64,000 nucleotides of DNA from Streptacidiphilus jeojiense (GCF_000719095.1 NZ_JOEH01000009.1:186001-250000); one strand, 5' to 3'; counted from the first letter of the stretch, positions 31,575 to 40,595 are shown. A program made the numbers and translations. The notes: generated by a model not told the origin, from the sequence alone.

Positions 31575-33173
31575 ATGGATATGACGAAGGAATCGCAGGA
31601 ATCGCCGGAATCACAGGGGTCGCCGGAAGGCCGGCAGGCGGCGCGCAACCCGCGCCGCTGGGTGATCCTGGTGGTGCTCTGCCTCAGCGCGCTGGTGCTG
31701 GTCATCGACAACATGGTGCTGACGGTGTCGGTCCCGACCATCGCCGACAGCCTCGGGGCGAGCGCCCAGGACATCCAGTGGATCATCGACTCCTACATCC
31801 TGGTCTTCGCCGGGATGCTGCTCACCGCGGGCAGTCTGGCCGACCGGTTCGGGCGCAGGCGGATGCTGATCATCGGGCTCTCCCTCTTCGGAGGCGCCTC
31901 GCTGCTGGCGGCGCTCGCCGCGAGCCCCGCCGAACTGATCGCGGGCCGGGTGCTGATGGGCGTCGGCGGCGCGCTGGTGATGCCCAGCACGCTGTCCATC
32001 CTGATGACCGTGTTCGACGCCGAGGAACTGCGCAAGGCCTTCGCGATCTGGGGTGGCGCGTCCATGATCGGCCTGATCGGCGGCCCGGTGGTCGGCGGCG
32101 TCGTGATCGCCCACTTCTCCTGGGGTGCGATCTTCCTGATGAACGTCCCGGTCGCCGCTGTCGCCATCGTCGCCGCGGTGGTGCTGATGCCGGAGTCCAA
32201 GGGTCCGGCGCGCAAGGCCGATCCGCTGGGCATGGTGCTGTCGATGGTGGGCATGACCGCGCTGGTGTGGACGATCATCGAGGCGGCCCGGGAGGGCCTG
32301 ACCCGTCCGGGGATCCTGGCCGGCATCGCGGTGACCCTGGCGAGCCTGGTCTCCTTCGGGGTCTGGGAGACCCGGGTCGAGTCGCCGATGGCGCCGCTGA
32401 GCCTGTTCCGCAACCGGGTGTTCAGCGCCTCCAGCTTCTCGCTGGTCCTGGTCACCTTCGCCAACGGCGGGCTGATGCTGGTGCTGACCCAGTACCTGCA
32501 GTTCGTGCTCGGCTACTCGGCCGTGCGCACCGGAGTGGCCTTCGCCCCGCTGGCCGTCGCCGCCCTGGTCTTCAACTCCCTCGGCGCCACCCTGGGCGCG
32601 AAGATCGGCAACCGCACCATCACCGTCGCCGGTCTGCTGGTGATCGCCGCCGGGTTCGGGGCGCTGACCACCCTCTCGGTGCATGCCGGATTCGGGATGG
32701 TCGCCCTGGGCATGATGCTGATCGGCGCGGGCGCCGGACTGGCGATGCCGGCCGCGACCACGGCGCTGATGAGCGCGATCCCCGCCGAGCACGCCGGGGT
32801 CGGCTCGGCGCTCAACGACACCGTGCAGCAGGCCGGGGCCGCGCTGGGGGTCGCCGTCCTGGGCACCGTCCTCTCCGGCACCTTCACCGGCCACATGCCC
32901 GGCTCGGCCCCCGAGGCCGCCCGCCACTCGGTCGCCGCGGCGCTGTCGCTGGCCGCGAGCACCGGTGACGGCGGGCTGGCCGCAGCCGCCCGGGAGGCCT
33001 TCACCTCGGCGATGTCCGCGAGCTTCGTGGTCGGCGCCTGCGGGGTGCTGGTCGCCGCCGCCCTGGCGCTGGTGCTGATGCGCAACGGCAAGGCCGGGGT
33101 CGGCGAGTCAGAGGCCCCGCTCGTCGGCGAGGCGTCCGTGCCCGCGCCGGTGCTGGACCGGGCGGCCGCCTGA
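31575..33173 (+). CDS. MFS transporter, DHA2 (EmrB/QacA) family
   Basis: A 532-residue proton-driven drug exporter with 14 predicted membrane helices. LVLVIDNMVLTVSVPTIADSL is the helix-1 motif D1 region, LTAGSLADRFGRRRMLIIG the loop 2-3 motif A, and VMPSTLSILMTVF with GGPVVGGVV the motif C region. GGAGGGG at 31561-31567 supports ATG 31575. It faces its likely TetR repressor across a five-copy operator array and ends at a hairpin terminator. The substrate is unknown. Confidence 0.92.
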   Translation: MDMTKESQESPESQGSPEGRQAARNPRRWVILVVLCLSALVLVIDNMVLTVSVPTIADSLGASAQDIQWIIDSYILVFAGMLLTAGSLADRFGRRRMLIIGLSLFGGASLLAALAASPAELIAGRVLMGVGGALVMPSTLSILMTVFDAEELRKAFAIWGGASMIGLIGGPVVGGVVIAHFSWGAIFLMNVPVAAVAIVAAVVLMPESKGPARKADPLGMVLSMVGMTALVWTIIEAAREGLTRPGILAGIAVTLASLVSFGVWETRVESPMAPLSLFRNRVFSASSFSLVLVTFANGGLMLVLTQYLQFVLGYSAVRTGVAFAPLAVAALVFNSLGATLGAKIGNRTITVAGLLVIAAGFGALTTLSVHAGFGMVALGMMLIGAGAGLAMPAATTALMSAIPAEHAGVGSALNDTVQQAGAALGVAVLGTVLSGTFTGHMPGSAPEAARHSVAAALSLAASTGDGGLAAAAREAFTSAMSASFVVGACGVLVAAALALVLMRNGKAGVGESEAPLVGEASVPAPVLDRAAA

Positions 33174-33200
33174 ACCCGGCAGCCGCGTCCGGTCGCCCGA

Positions 33201-33233
33201 CGACGGAGCCCCCCTCGGGGGGCTTCGCGTCGT
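33201..33233. terminator. Hairpin terminator after the MFS gene
   Basis: An AGCCCCCC / GGGGGGCT stem (33207-33214 and 33217-33224), extended by CGACG and CGTCG on its flanks, lies between the MFS stop and the convergent 3' end at 33266. Confidence 0.65.
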
Positions 33234-33265
33234 TCCCGGGGCGTTCCGCCGTTGTGGCGGTCGGC

Positions 33266-34084
33266 TCAGGGCGCCCGGAAGCAGCGCGGGAAGGCGGGGG
33301 CGAGCTGCGGCCTGCGGCCCCAGGCCAGGATCCCGCCACGGGCGATCGCGCCCCAGGGGGAGCACCGTCCCAGCGCGATCAGCAGGAAGGTCACCGGCTC
33401 GGTGACGATGGTGCAGTCCGGCCGCTGCGCCGGTCCCGCGGTGACGGTGAGGGTGCCCCCGGCGAAGGCGGCGGTGTAGCGCGGCCCGCCGCCGCGCAGT
33501 CGCAGCTCGTAGACGGCGTCCAGCCGGTCGGCCCGGTCGTGGTCGAGCACCCGGGGCATCGCCGTGACCAGGAACGGCAGGCACAGCTCCACCCGCTGAC
33601 GGTCGATCATGTGCGGTCGGCGCAGTGCCCGGGCCAGGTCCCAGCCGTGGCCGAGCATATGGGTCAGCAGGTAGGACCCCAGCGTGTCCAGGTCCAGCGG
33701 ACCCATCGGGGTCAGCACCGGCAGGTCGCCGGGGCGCTGCTCGGCGGCGGCCACGAAGGCCTGCGCCTGCTCGACCACGATCCCGCCCAGGACCGCGGGA
33801 TCGCGTTGGGTGAACCAGGCCAGGGAGTCCTCGTTGGCGGCGGCCAGACTCCCCGGGGTCCCGTCCCCGTAGGGGCGGTCGACCCCCGCCGCCAGCTCCG
33901 CCATCAGCTCGTTGGCCAGCGCCAGGTGTGCCGCGGCCTCCCCGAGGTTCCAGGTGGAGCGGGGGACGCGGGCGGTCGGGTCGGCGCCGGAGGCCAGCAG
34001 TGCGGCGATGTCCGCCGCGGTCGCGGTGACGGCCTCGTACAGCTGTCGGGGTGGCTGCGCCGGGCCGGCCGTGGGGGTGGTCAT
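33266..34084 (-). CDS. Maleylpyruvate isomerase family (MDMPI) protein
   Basis: A 272-residue protein with an N-terminal mycothiol-dependent maleylpyruvate isomerase/DinB-like four-helix domain (RSTWNLGEAAAHLALANELM; HMLGHGWDLARAL carries candidate metal-binding His) and a C-terminal SCP2-like sterol-carrier domain (YTAAFAGGTLTVTAGPAQ). Such proteins are mycothiol-linked metalloenzymes or DinB relatives of unknown substrate. The ATG at 34084 has no clear ribosome site. No gentisate pathway genes are nearby, so the specific isomerase activity is uncertain. Confidence 0.75.
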   Translation of the reverse strand: MTTPTAGPAQPPRQLYEAVTATAADIAALLASGADPTARVPRSTWNLGEAAAHLALANELMAELAAGVDRPYGDGTPGSLAAANEDSLAWFTQRDPAVLGGIVVEQAQAFVAAAEQRPGDLPVLTPMGPLDLDTLGSYLLTHMLGHGWDLARALRRPHMIDRQRVELCLPFLVTAMPRVLDHDRADRLDAVYELRLRGGGPRYTAAFAGGTLTVTAGPAQRPDCTIVTEPVTFLLIALGRCSPWGAIARGGILAWGRRPQLAPAFPRCFRAP

Positions 34085-34262
34085 GACGGAGAAGCCTGGA
34101 CCAGCGGTGGCGCACTGTCCAGGGTTCGCGCCCCGACGGCCGCTCCAGGACTTTGCCATCTCTTTACAACCTGTCCCCGGGCTGTGTCGTCTCTCCTCCC
34201 GTTCAGCAACGCAGCCCGGCGCACGCCACCCCGGCGGCCCGGGCCGACGAGAGAGAGCCCTC

Positions 34263-34673
34263 ATGCGTACAGCTCGTTCAGCCCGTACCGGCCGCGCCGG
34301 TGTGTTCACCGCCGCGCTCCTCGCCTGCGCCGCGGTGCTGGCCGGGGCCGGGTCCGCGAACGCCGCCGGGTCGGCCTCGCCGACCGCCTCGGCGTCCCCG
34401 GCGGCGGCGGGCACCGTCTCCGCGACCCCGAGTGCCACCCGGGACGGCTCCACCGCTGTCCCGTCGGCGTCCGCCAGGCCGACCCGGGCGCCCAGCGCCG
34501 TCGCGTCGGGCCAGGTCGGCGCCGTGCCGAAGGGCGCTCCGGACACCGGTGTGGTGGCCGCCCAGGGTGGTGGCGACACCGCCGCGGTGACCGGTGCCGC
34601 CGCGGCCGGAGCGCTCCTGGTCGGCGGGGCGGGCGTGGTGCTGCTGCGCCGCCGGGCCAGGACCCAGGGCTGA
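34263..34673 (+). CDS. Secreted Ala/Ser/Thr-rich protein with C-terminal anchor, possible sortase substrate
   Basis: A 136-residue protein with a signal peptide (cleavage near ANAA, 36-38), a low-complexity Ser/Thr/Ala/Pro body, a PDTG tetrapeptide near residue 99, and a C-terminal hydrophobic helix followed by RRRAR. The signal-motif-helix-basic tail order is that of sortase-anchored proteins, though the gap between PDTG and the helix is longer than usual and the motif differs from LPxTG/LAxTG. The class F sortase gene begins 3 bp after its stop, so the two are almost certainly co-transcribed. Confidence 0.65.
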   Translation: MRTARSARTGRAGVFTAALLACAAVLAGAGSANAAGSASPTASASPAAAGTVSATPSATRDGSTAVPSASARPTRAPSAVASGQVGAVPKGAPDTGVVAAQGGGDTAAVTGAAAAGALLVGGAGVVLLRRRARTQG

Positions 34674-34675
34674 TC

Positions 34676-35332
34676 TTGCCGACGAAGAGCGTGCGGGCAC
34701 TGCTCACCGGCGTGGTCGCGGTGCTGCTGGTCTCCGGCTGCGGCAGCGGGACGGCGGCGGTGCGGGCGGGGGAGGGGACCGGGCCGTCCGGGGCCGGGTC
34801 CGCTTCGACGGCGCCGAGTACGCCACCGTCGTCCGCTGCCGCCGCACCGTCGACGGCGCCGAAGGCCCTCGCCGCCTCGGTCCCGGTTCGGCTGCAGATC
34901 CCGAGCATCGGGGTGGACACCTCGGTGATGCGGCTCGGGCTGGCGGCCGACGGGAGCGTCCAGGTGCCGCCGATCGAGGCGAACGCACCGGCCGGCTGGT
35001 ACCGGAACTCGCCGACGCCGGGTCAGGTCGGCCCCTCGGTGATCCTGGCCCATGTGACCGTCGGTCAGTACGGCAACGGCGTGTTCCTGCACCTCTCCCG
35101 GCTCAGGCCGGGCGACCGGGTGGTGGCGCGGCTCCAGGACGGCGCGTCGGCGGCCTTCACCGTGTACAAGGTGCAGACCGTCGCCAAGGCCGAGTTCCCG
35201 ACGGCTGCCGTCTACGGGAACGTCGACCGCCCGGAACTGCGTCTGATCACCTGCGGCGGCCCGAGGGACAGCACCGGGCACGGCTACCTCGACAACGTGG
35301 TGGTCTACGCCGCACTGACCGCCGAGCAGTAA
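34676..35332 (+). CDS. Class F sortase
   Basis: A 218-residue membrane-anchored transpeptidase. An N-terminal hydrophobic segment ends in LLVSGC (C22), so it may be a lipoprotein. The sortase barrel starts near RLQIPSIGVDTSV. Catalytic candidates are His126 (ILAHV) and Cys193 (LITCGG), with Arg197 just after. The start is taken as TTG 34676, 3 bp after the upstream stop; GTG 34691 is an alternative. It probably processes the adjacent PDTG protein. Confidence 0.82.
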   Translation: MPTKSVRALLTGVVAVLLVSGCGSGTAAVRAGEGTGPSGAGSASTAPSTPPSSAAAAPSTAPKALAASVPVRLQIPSIGVDTSVMRLGLAADGSVQVPPIEANAPAGWYRNSPTPGQVGPSVILAHVTVGQYGNGVFLHLSRLRPGDRVVARLQDGASAAFTVYKVQTVAKAEFPTAAVYGNVDRPELRLITCGGPRDSTGHGYLDNVVVYAALTAEQ

Positions 35333-35395
35333 CGACACCCGCGCACAGAGACACCCGCACAGCAGAGACACCCGCACCACGACCCATGGAGAGCG

Positions 35396-35890
35396 TTGAG
35401 CCGGTCACAGGACACCGCGGCGTCCGAGCTGTTCGCCGCCCTCTACCCGGCCCTCGCCGGGTGGTGCCGTCGTCTGACCGATGACGACGGCACCGCCCAC
35501 GAGATCGCCGCCGAGGCGTTCACCCGCCTGTGGGCGCGCTGGACCAAGGTGGACGAGCCGCGCGGCTTCCTCTACGTCACCGCGGCCAACCTGGTCCGCG
35601 ACCACTGGCGCAGGACGGAGCGGGAGCGGCGGGCGATGCGCCGGGTGACCGCCGAGGCCGTGCTGAGCGGTCAGCGGGAGGAGGGCGCCGACCCCTCGGT
35701 CCGGCTGCTGGTCCAGTCGCTGCCGCTGCGGCTGCGCACCCCGGTGCTGCTGTACTACTACGCTGATCTGCCGATCCGGGAGGTGGCCGTGCTGACGGGG
35801 CGTAAGGAAGGGACAGTCAAGGCCGATCTCCACGCGGCACGGGAACTACTGCGCAGCAGGCTTGGGGGACACCTTGATCACACCCATTGA
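35396..35890 (+). CDS. ECF RNA polymerase sigma factor
   Basis: A 164-residue ECF sigma factor. Region 2 is ALYPALAGWCRRLTDDDGTA to WRRTERERRA (about 15-80) and region 4 is RTPVLLYYYADLPIREVAVL onward (about 113-155). The likely start is TTG 35396 with GGAGAG immediately before it; no ATG or GTG in frame gives a better fit. The overlapping downstream gene encodes a membrane protein likely to be its anti-sigma partner. Confidence 0.82.
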   Translation: MSRSQDTAASELFAALYPALAGWCRRLTDDDGTAHEIAAEAFTRLWARWTKVDEPRGFLYVTAANLVRDHWRRTERERRAMRRVTAEAVLSGQREEGADPSVRLLVQSLPLRLRTPVLLYYYADLPIREVAVLTGRKEGTVKADLHAARELLRSRLGGHLDHTH

Positions 35891-36398
35891 GGAGCCGGAC
35901 GAGGAGCGTGACGACCGGCTGGCGGCGCTGCTCGGACCCGGCCCGGTGGTCCTGCTGCCGCCACCCGGCGCGTTCGAACACATCCGTCGCAGCGCGGTGC
36001 GCAGGCGCCGGCGGCGTACCGCGGCCGGCGGCGGACTCGTGCTGGCCCTGGCCGCCGCGGTGATCACCCCGCTGCTGCTGTCCGGCGCCGGCACCCCGGC
36101 CGCCCCGGTGCGGGTGGTCCCGGCCGCGCCGATGCCGGCCGCGACCGCCCCGGCGTCCTCCTCGGCGGCGCCTTCACCGACCCGAGACGACCCCCGTCGG
36201 ACGGCCTCCGCGTCGGCGAGCCCGACCGCATCGGCCTCGGCGTCGCCTTCGCCGACGCACCGCCCGGTCCGGGCGACCTCGGTGCCCACGTCCCGCGCCG
36301 GCGCTGCCGCGGTGCCCTCGGCGACCTCCCCGTCGTCGGCGTCCACCGCCGCTGCCGTGAACGGCAGTTCGGCCACGCCGAGCGCCACCGGCCGGTAG
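35874..36398 (+). CDS. Single-pass membrane protein, probable sigma-factor partner
   Basis: A ~174-residue protein with a short acidic N-terminal cytoplasmic part, an Arg-rich stretch (RRSAVRRRRRRT), one membrane helix and a Ser/Ala/Thr/Pro-rich exterior tail. It overlaps the ECF sigma gene by 17 bp, so the pair is co-translated. That layout is typical of sigma/anti-sigma pairs, but no zinc anti-sigma motif is visible. TTG 35874 with GGGGGA upstream was chosen; TTG 35862 is possible. Confidence 0.6.
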   Translation: MITPIEEPDEERDDRLAALLGPGPVVLLPPPGAFEHIRRSAVRRRRRRTAAGGGLVLALAAAVITPLLLSGAGTPAAPVRVVPAAPMPAATAPASSSAAPSPTRDDPRRTASASASPTASASASPSPTHRPVRATSVPTSRAGAAAVPSATSPSSASTAAAVNGSSATPSATGR

Positions 36399-36491
36399 CA
36401 GCTCCGCCGGGGCACTCTTGGGCAGACCGATGAGTTCCGGGCCCAGGTCCGGTCCCTCTCTGCAGAAGCACTCTGCAGAGAGGACAGCACC

Positions 36492-37232
36492 ATGAGCCTG
36501 CCGGAGATCACCACCAGGGCGCAGTGGCTCCAGGCCCGTAAGGAACTGCTGGTCAAGGAGAAGGAGTTGACCAGGGCGCGGGACGAGCTGAACGCCGACC
36601 GGCGGCGGCTGCCGATGGTCAGGGTCGAGAAGCAGTACACCTTCGACTCGGTGCACGGACCGGTAACGCTGGCCGGACTGTTCGACGGCTGCCGTCAACT
36701 GATCGTCCAGCACGTCATGTTCGACCCGGCCTGGGAGGACGCCTGCTCCAGCTGCAGTGCCGGCATCGACGAGATCCCCGAAGCGCTCCTGGCCCATCTG
36801 CGGGTCCGTGAGACCGGGTTCGTGCTGGTCTCGCGCACCCCGCTGGAGAAGATCGAGAAGTACCGCGCCCGCCGGGGCTGGTCGCTGCCCTGGTACTCCT
36901 CGTACGGCAGCGACTTCAACTACGACTTCCACGTCTCGCTGGACCCGGCGGTGGCGCCGGTGCAGTACAACTACCGCGACGCGGCCGAGCTGGCCCGGAC
37001 CGGCGCCGGCTGGATGCTGGAGGGGCCCACGGAGATGCCCGGGTACAGCTGCTTCCTGCGGGACGGCGACGCGGTCTTCCACACCTACTCGTCCTTCGCC
37101 CGCGGCGCCGAGCAACTCGGCGGCGCCTACGCCTTCCTGGACATGACCGCGCTGGGCCGCCAGGAGGAGTGGGAGGAGCCCAAGGGCCGCTCGGCCGCCC
37201 CCAGGGGCGCCGTACCGGACTTCTCCGCATAA
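36492..37232 (+). CDS. DUF899 thioredoxin-like protein
   Basis: A 246-residue DUF899 protein with a thioredoxin-like fold: ARKELLVKEKELTRARDEL is the opening helix, MFDPAWEDACSSCSAGID holds C85 and C88, and YNYDFHVS and LDMTALGRQEEW close the domain. The family is related to AhpC/TSA-type peroxiredoxins, but the activity is not established. The CxxC pair suggests redox chemistry. It is monocistronic with its own ribosome site (GAGGACAGCACC). Confidence 0.82.
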   Translation: MSLPEITTRAQWLQARKELLVKEKELTRARDELNADRRRLPMVRVEKQYTFDSVHGPVTLAGLFDGCRQLIVQHVMFDPAWEDACSSCSAGIDEIPEALLAHLRVRETGFVLVSRTPLEKIEKYRARRGWSLPWYSSYGSDFNYDFHVSLDPAVAPVQYNYRDAAELARTGAGWMLEGPTEMPGYSCFLRDGDAVFHTYSSFARGAEQLGGAYAFLDMTALGRQEEWEEPKGRSAAPRGAVPDFSA

Positions 37233-37295
37233 CCGTCGGCGGAACAGAACAGCGGAACAGAACAGCCGTCCGCCGGCCGGGCGTCGAGGTCGAGG

Positions 37296-38243
37296 TCAAC
37301 CCGCCCCGGCGAGCTGGTCGTCAAGCGCGGCGCGGAGCCAGTCGTGGGCGGAGCCCATGGTCGGCTCCGCCGGGCCGGCGGGCGGGCTGACCAGTTCGCC
37401 GGCCAGCTGCCAGTACCGGTCGACCAGCGGGTCGGCGGACAGCACCAGGATGCTGCTGAGCTTCTGCCGGAAGGCGGGGCTGTCCGCCGTGCCGCCCGCG
37501 GCGGCGTGGGCCGCCACGAAGCAGTCCAGCGCCCCGCCCTGCTGGGGTGACCGCCCGGCCCGCAGATCGGCGGCGGCCAGGGCGTAGGCCTCGCCGAGCC
37601 CGTCGTAGAGCACGGCCGGGCGGTACTTGTCAGGGGCGCAGCGGAACTCCGGGCGGCAGAGGTCGCTGTCCAGGCGGACACCGGTGGTGAGGGCGTGCAG
37701 CCGGGCGAAGGCCAGCACCTGGGCCGGCGACGGATCGGTCGGCGGCTGCGGCACCGCCGCGTCGATGATCGCGCTCCGCAGCCGGGCCGGGAGCCGTGCG
37801 GGCAGCAGGAAGCGCCAGAACCGTGCCAGCGGAGCGGTGCTGGGTGGCGCGGCGACCGCGCCGATCAGCCGCAACCGGTCGGCGCGCTCCTCGGCGCTGC
37901 AGTCACGCAGCAGCCGCAGCGCGGCCTCGCGCCAGCGCAGCGCCGCCAGCTGCGAGCCGAGTTCGCGCAGCTGCCCGGCGACGGCGTCCTCCAGCGCGTC
38001 CTCCCGTGCCGCGTCCTCCCGGCCCAGGATCCGGCCCACCTCGGAGACCGGCAGGTCCAGGCTGCGCAGCGAGCGGATCAGCCGGAGCTGTTCCAGCGCC
38101 TCGGGCCCGTACCGGCGGTGGCCCCCGGAACTGCGGCGGGCCTCGGGGAGCAGGCCCTGGTCGGAGTAGAAGCGGACGGTCTTGACGGTGACGCCGGCAT
38201 GTTCGGCGAGTTCCCCGATGCTCCACAGGTCGTCGGGCGACAA
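37296..38243 (-). CDS. MerR family transcriptional regulator
   Basis: This 315-residue regulator has a MerR N-terminal winged helix (SIGELAEHAGVTVKTVRFYSDQGLLP, about 7-32, and GHRRYGPEALEQLRLI) and a long C-terminal domain likely to sense an organic ligand. It diverges from a two-domain hydrolase. The intervening promoter has a 19-bp spacer containing a dyad, the signature of MerR-type activation by DNA untwisting. The hydrolase is therefore its likely target. Confidence 0.88.
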   Translation of the reverse strand: MSPDDLWSIGELAEHAGVTVKTVRFYSDQGLLPEARRSSGGHRRYGPEALEQLRLIRSLRSLDLPVSEVGRILGREDAAREDALEDAVAGQLRELGSQLAALRWREAALRLLRDCSAEERADRLRLIGAVAAPPSTAPLARFWRFLLPARLPARLRSAIIDAAVPQPPTDPSPAQVLAFARLHALTTGVRLDSDLCRPEFRCAPDKYRPAVLYDGLGEAYALAAADLRAGRSPQQGGALDCFVAAHAAAGGTADSPAFRQKLSSILVLSADPLVDRYWQLAGELVSPPAGPAEPTMGSAHDWLRAALDDQLAGAG

Positions 38244-38246
38244 GGC

Positions 38247-38277
38247 TTGAACCTCCCTCAGGGGGAGTTCCTACGGT
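38247..38277 (+). promoter_or_regulatory. MerR-type promoter with 19-bp spacer
   Basis: TTGAAC (38247-38252) and TACGGT (38272-38277) are 19 bp apart, too long for unaided sigma recognition. The spacer carries an imperfect dyad, GAACCTCCC / GGGGGAGTTC (38249-38270). The start of the hydrolase gene is 40 bp downstream, behind AGGAGG. Confidence 0.65.
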
Positions 38278-38316
38278 ACCGGTGAGCCCGGGAGCGGGAC
38301 ATCCGAGGAGGTAGTC

Positions 38317-39843
38317 ATGACGGCGTTGGTGCTGGTGTCGGGCAGCCATGTGGGCGGGTGGGTGTGGCGCGAGGTCGCCGCCCGGTTGCGGGAGTCGGGG
38401 GCGGAGGTGTTCCCGGCCACGCTCACCGGGCTGGGGGACCGCCGGCACCTGGCCGGTCCCGGCACCGACCTGGACACCCACATCGAGGACCTGGTGCAGC
38501 TGATCGACCACGTGGACGCCCCGGACCTGGTGCTGGTCGGCCACGACACCGGCATCCACGCGGTGCTGGGCGCCGCCGACCGGCGCCCGGAGCGGATCAC
38601 CAGGGTGGTCCACCTGGACGCCGGTCTGCCGCTGGACGGGGAGTCGGTGCTGGACCTGGTGCCGGACCAGGCGGTGCGGGAGCGGATGCTGCGGCAGGCG
38701 GGGGAGAGCGGCGCCGGCTGGCGGGTGCCGGCGCCGACCAGGGAGGAGTGGGCGCTGCGCGGCAGCACCGACGGCGTCCCCGAGGAGGCGCTGGACCGAC
38801 TGACCCGGCTGGCCGCGCCGCAGCCGGTGGGCACGCTGACCCAGCCGCTCCGGCTCACCGGGGCCGGTGCCAAGCTGCCCACCAGCGGCATCCTCTGCAC
38901 CGCCAACGGTTCCAGCATCGCCCTGGTGGAGACGGTGCTGTGGTTCGGCGACCCGCGCTTCCAGGGGCTGACCGACCCCCGGGTGGGCTTCTTCGAACTC
39001 GCCACCGGCCACTGGCCGATGCTCTCCTGCCCGGACGAACTGGCCGCCGTCCTGCTCCGGGCCGCGGCGGGGGAGGGCCGGCGGCTGGCCCCGGCCGCCG
39101 CCGAGGGCCCGGCCCGGTCGGGCCGCTTCCTGCTGGACCCGCCGGAGGGAGCGCAGACGCGGGAGCGGGTCGGCCGGGTCGACCTGCATCTGCCCGGTGA
39201 CCTCGCCGACGGCGTCGGCCCCCGCCCCGCCGTGGTGTTCGTCCACGGCGGACCGATCTCCCCCGAACTGCGGCCCACGCCACGGGACTCGGAGACCTTC
39301 CTCGGCTACGCCCGGCAGACCGCGGCGCTGGGGGCGGTCGCCGTGACGCTGGACCACCGGCTGTACGGCCTCGGCGACTACGGGCGGGCCGCCGAGGACG
39401 TCGCCGAGGCGGTGGAGCTGGTGCGGGCCGATCCGCGGGTCGACGGCGAGCGCATCGCGCTGTGGTTCTTCTCCGGCGGCGGGCTGCTGTCGGCGGACTG
39501 GCTGGCGGCGCCCCCGGCCTGGCTGCGGTGCGTGGCGGCGACCTATCCGATCCTGGCACCGCTGCCGGCCTGGGGGCTGTCCGAGTCCCGGTTCCGCCCG
39601 GCGGCCACGGTGCGCGGGGCCGGTCGGCTGCCGATCGTGCTGACCCGGGTGGAGCTGGAGCAGCCGGGGATCGCGGCCACGGTCGCCGAGTTCCTGGCCG
39701 CGGCGGAGGACGTCGGCGCCGCTGTGGAGGTGGTGGACGTGCCGCTGGGGCACCACGGGTTCGAGACCATCGACCACACCGGCCCGGCCCGGGAGGCGGT
39801 GCACCGGGCGCTCGGCTCGGTCCTGGCCCGTCTGCGGGCCTGA
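38317..39843 (+). CDS. Fused double alpha/beta hydrolase
   Basis: A 508-residue fusion of two alpha/beta-hydrolase domains. Domain 1 (1-~245) has the VSGSHVGGWVWREV oxyanion region of the pyrethroid-hydrolase/methylesterase group, but the nucleophile elbow is GHDTG at 75-79: Asp77 replaces Ser. The triad His is in GHWPMLS. Domain 2 (~280-508) has HGG, FFSGG with Ser386 as nucleophile, and GHHGFE with the His, like dienelactone-hydrolase relatives. AGGAGG precedes ATG 38317. Control by the facing MerR protein is likely. The substrate is unknown. Confidence 0.8.
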   Translation: MTALVLVSGSHVGGWVWREVAARLRESGAEVFPATLTGLGDRRHLAGPGTDLDTHIEDLVQLIDHVDAPDLVLVGHDTGIHAVLGAADRRPERITRVVHLDAGLPLDGESVLDLVPDQAVRERMLRQAGESGAGWRVPAPTREEWALRGSTDGVPEEALDRLTRLAAPQPVGTLTQPLRLTGAGAKLPTSGILCTANGSSIALVETVLWFGDPRFQGLTDPRVGFFELATGHWPMLSCPDELAAVLLRAAAGEGRRLAPAAAEGPARSGRFLLDPPEGAQTRERVGRVDLHLPGDLADGVGPRPAVVFVHGGPISPELRPTPRDSETFLGYARQTAALGAVAVTLDHRLYGLGDYGRAAEDVAEAVELVRADPRVDGERIALWFFSGGGLLSADWLAAPPAWLRCVAATYPILAPLPAWGLSESRFRPAATVRGAGRLPIVLTRVELEQPGIAATVAEFLAAAEDVGAAVEVVDVPLGHHGFETIDHTGPAREAVHRALGSVLARLRA

Positions 39844-39860
39844 ACGCGCGGGGAGCCAGA

Positions 39861-40454
39861 TCAGGGCCCCTGGTCCAGCACACCGGTCAGGGTCGGTGAC
39901 CCGGTCGCGGCGTCCACCGAGGAGTGGGTGACGGTGCCGTCGGGGTTCCGGCTGAGAAGCTGCTCGGCCGCTCCGGTGGGGCAGCCGGCCGGGCTTCCGG
40001 GCAGCGGGCTGCTGCGGAAGGTGAGCTGGTGGGAGTCGGCGCCGAGCAGTGTCCAGGCCGTCGGGCAGGGGGTCTGCGGTCCGGTCGCGGCGGTGTCCAG
40101 GGCCAGCGCGGTGGTGGACGCGCCGCCGACCGGTCCGGGCCGTACGGTGACCGCGTCCTCCCAGGCGCGGGATCCGTCGGCGTCGGCCAGGGTCCCCGAC
40201 CAGGTGCCGAGGAAGCCGGCCGGGACGGCGTCCGCCGACGTCCCGGCCACGGTGCGGGCCGGCGCGGGGGCTGCGGGCGGCACCAGCCGGGCCGGTGCGG
40301 AGGGCACAGCCGCCGGGGTCGGGCCCGGCAGGCCGCCGACGATGCCGACCCGATGCCCCCGGGTGATCAGCATGGCGACCCCGATCGCCATCACCGTGAA
40401 CACGGTCGCGATGATGACGATCCCACCCTCACGCACCCGGGCCCGCTCCGCCAT
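39861..40454 (-). CDS. Membrane-anchored protein of unknown function
   Basis: A 197-residue protein with one N-terminal membrane helix (about 13-32), a Pro/Ala-rich linker and an exported beta-rich domain (FLGTWSGTLADADGSRAWEDAV) resembling the domain found C-terminal in some actinobacterial serine/threonine kinases and surface proteins. It has two Cys that may pair. GGGAGG nine bases before ATG 40454 fixes the start. It is convergent with the hydrolase. Confidence 0.65.
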   Translation of the reverse strand: MAERARVREGGIVIIATVFTVMAIGVAMLITRGHRVGIVGGLPGPTPAAVPSAPARLVPPAAPAPARTVAGTSADAVPAGFLGTWSGTLADADGSRAWEDAVTVRPGPVGGASTTALALDTAATGPQTPCPTAWTLLGADSHQLTFRSSPLPGSPAGCPTGAAEQLLSRNPDGTVTHSSVDAATGSPTLTGVLDQGP

Positions 40455-40595
40455 CACCCGTCGACCTCCCACGACCGCGGGACGCCGAGCCCGCGTCCGC
40501 TCCAGCGTCCCGCCGCGGACGGCGGATCGCCAGAGCCGGGTGACGGTTGGTCAGGTGCTGGCGGATCCGATGTTGCCGGATCCGATGTCGCCGGA

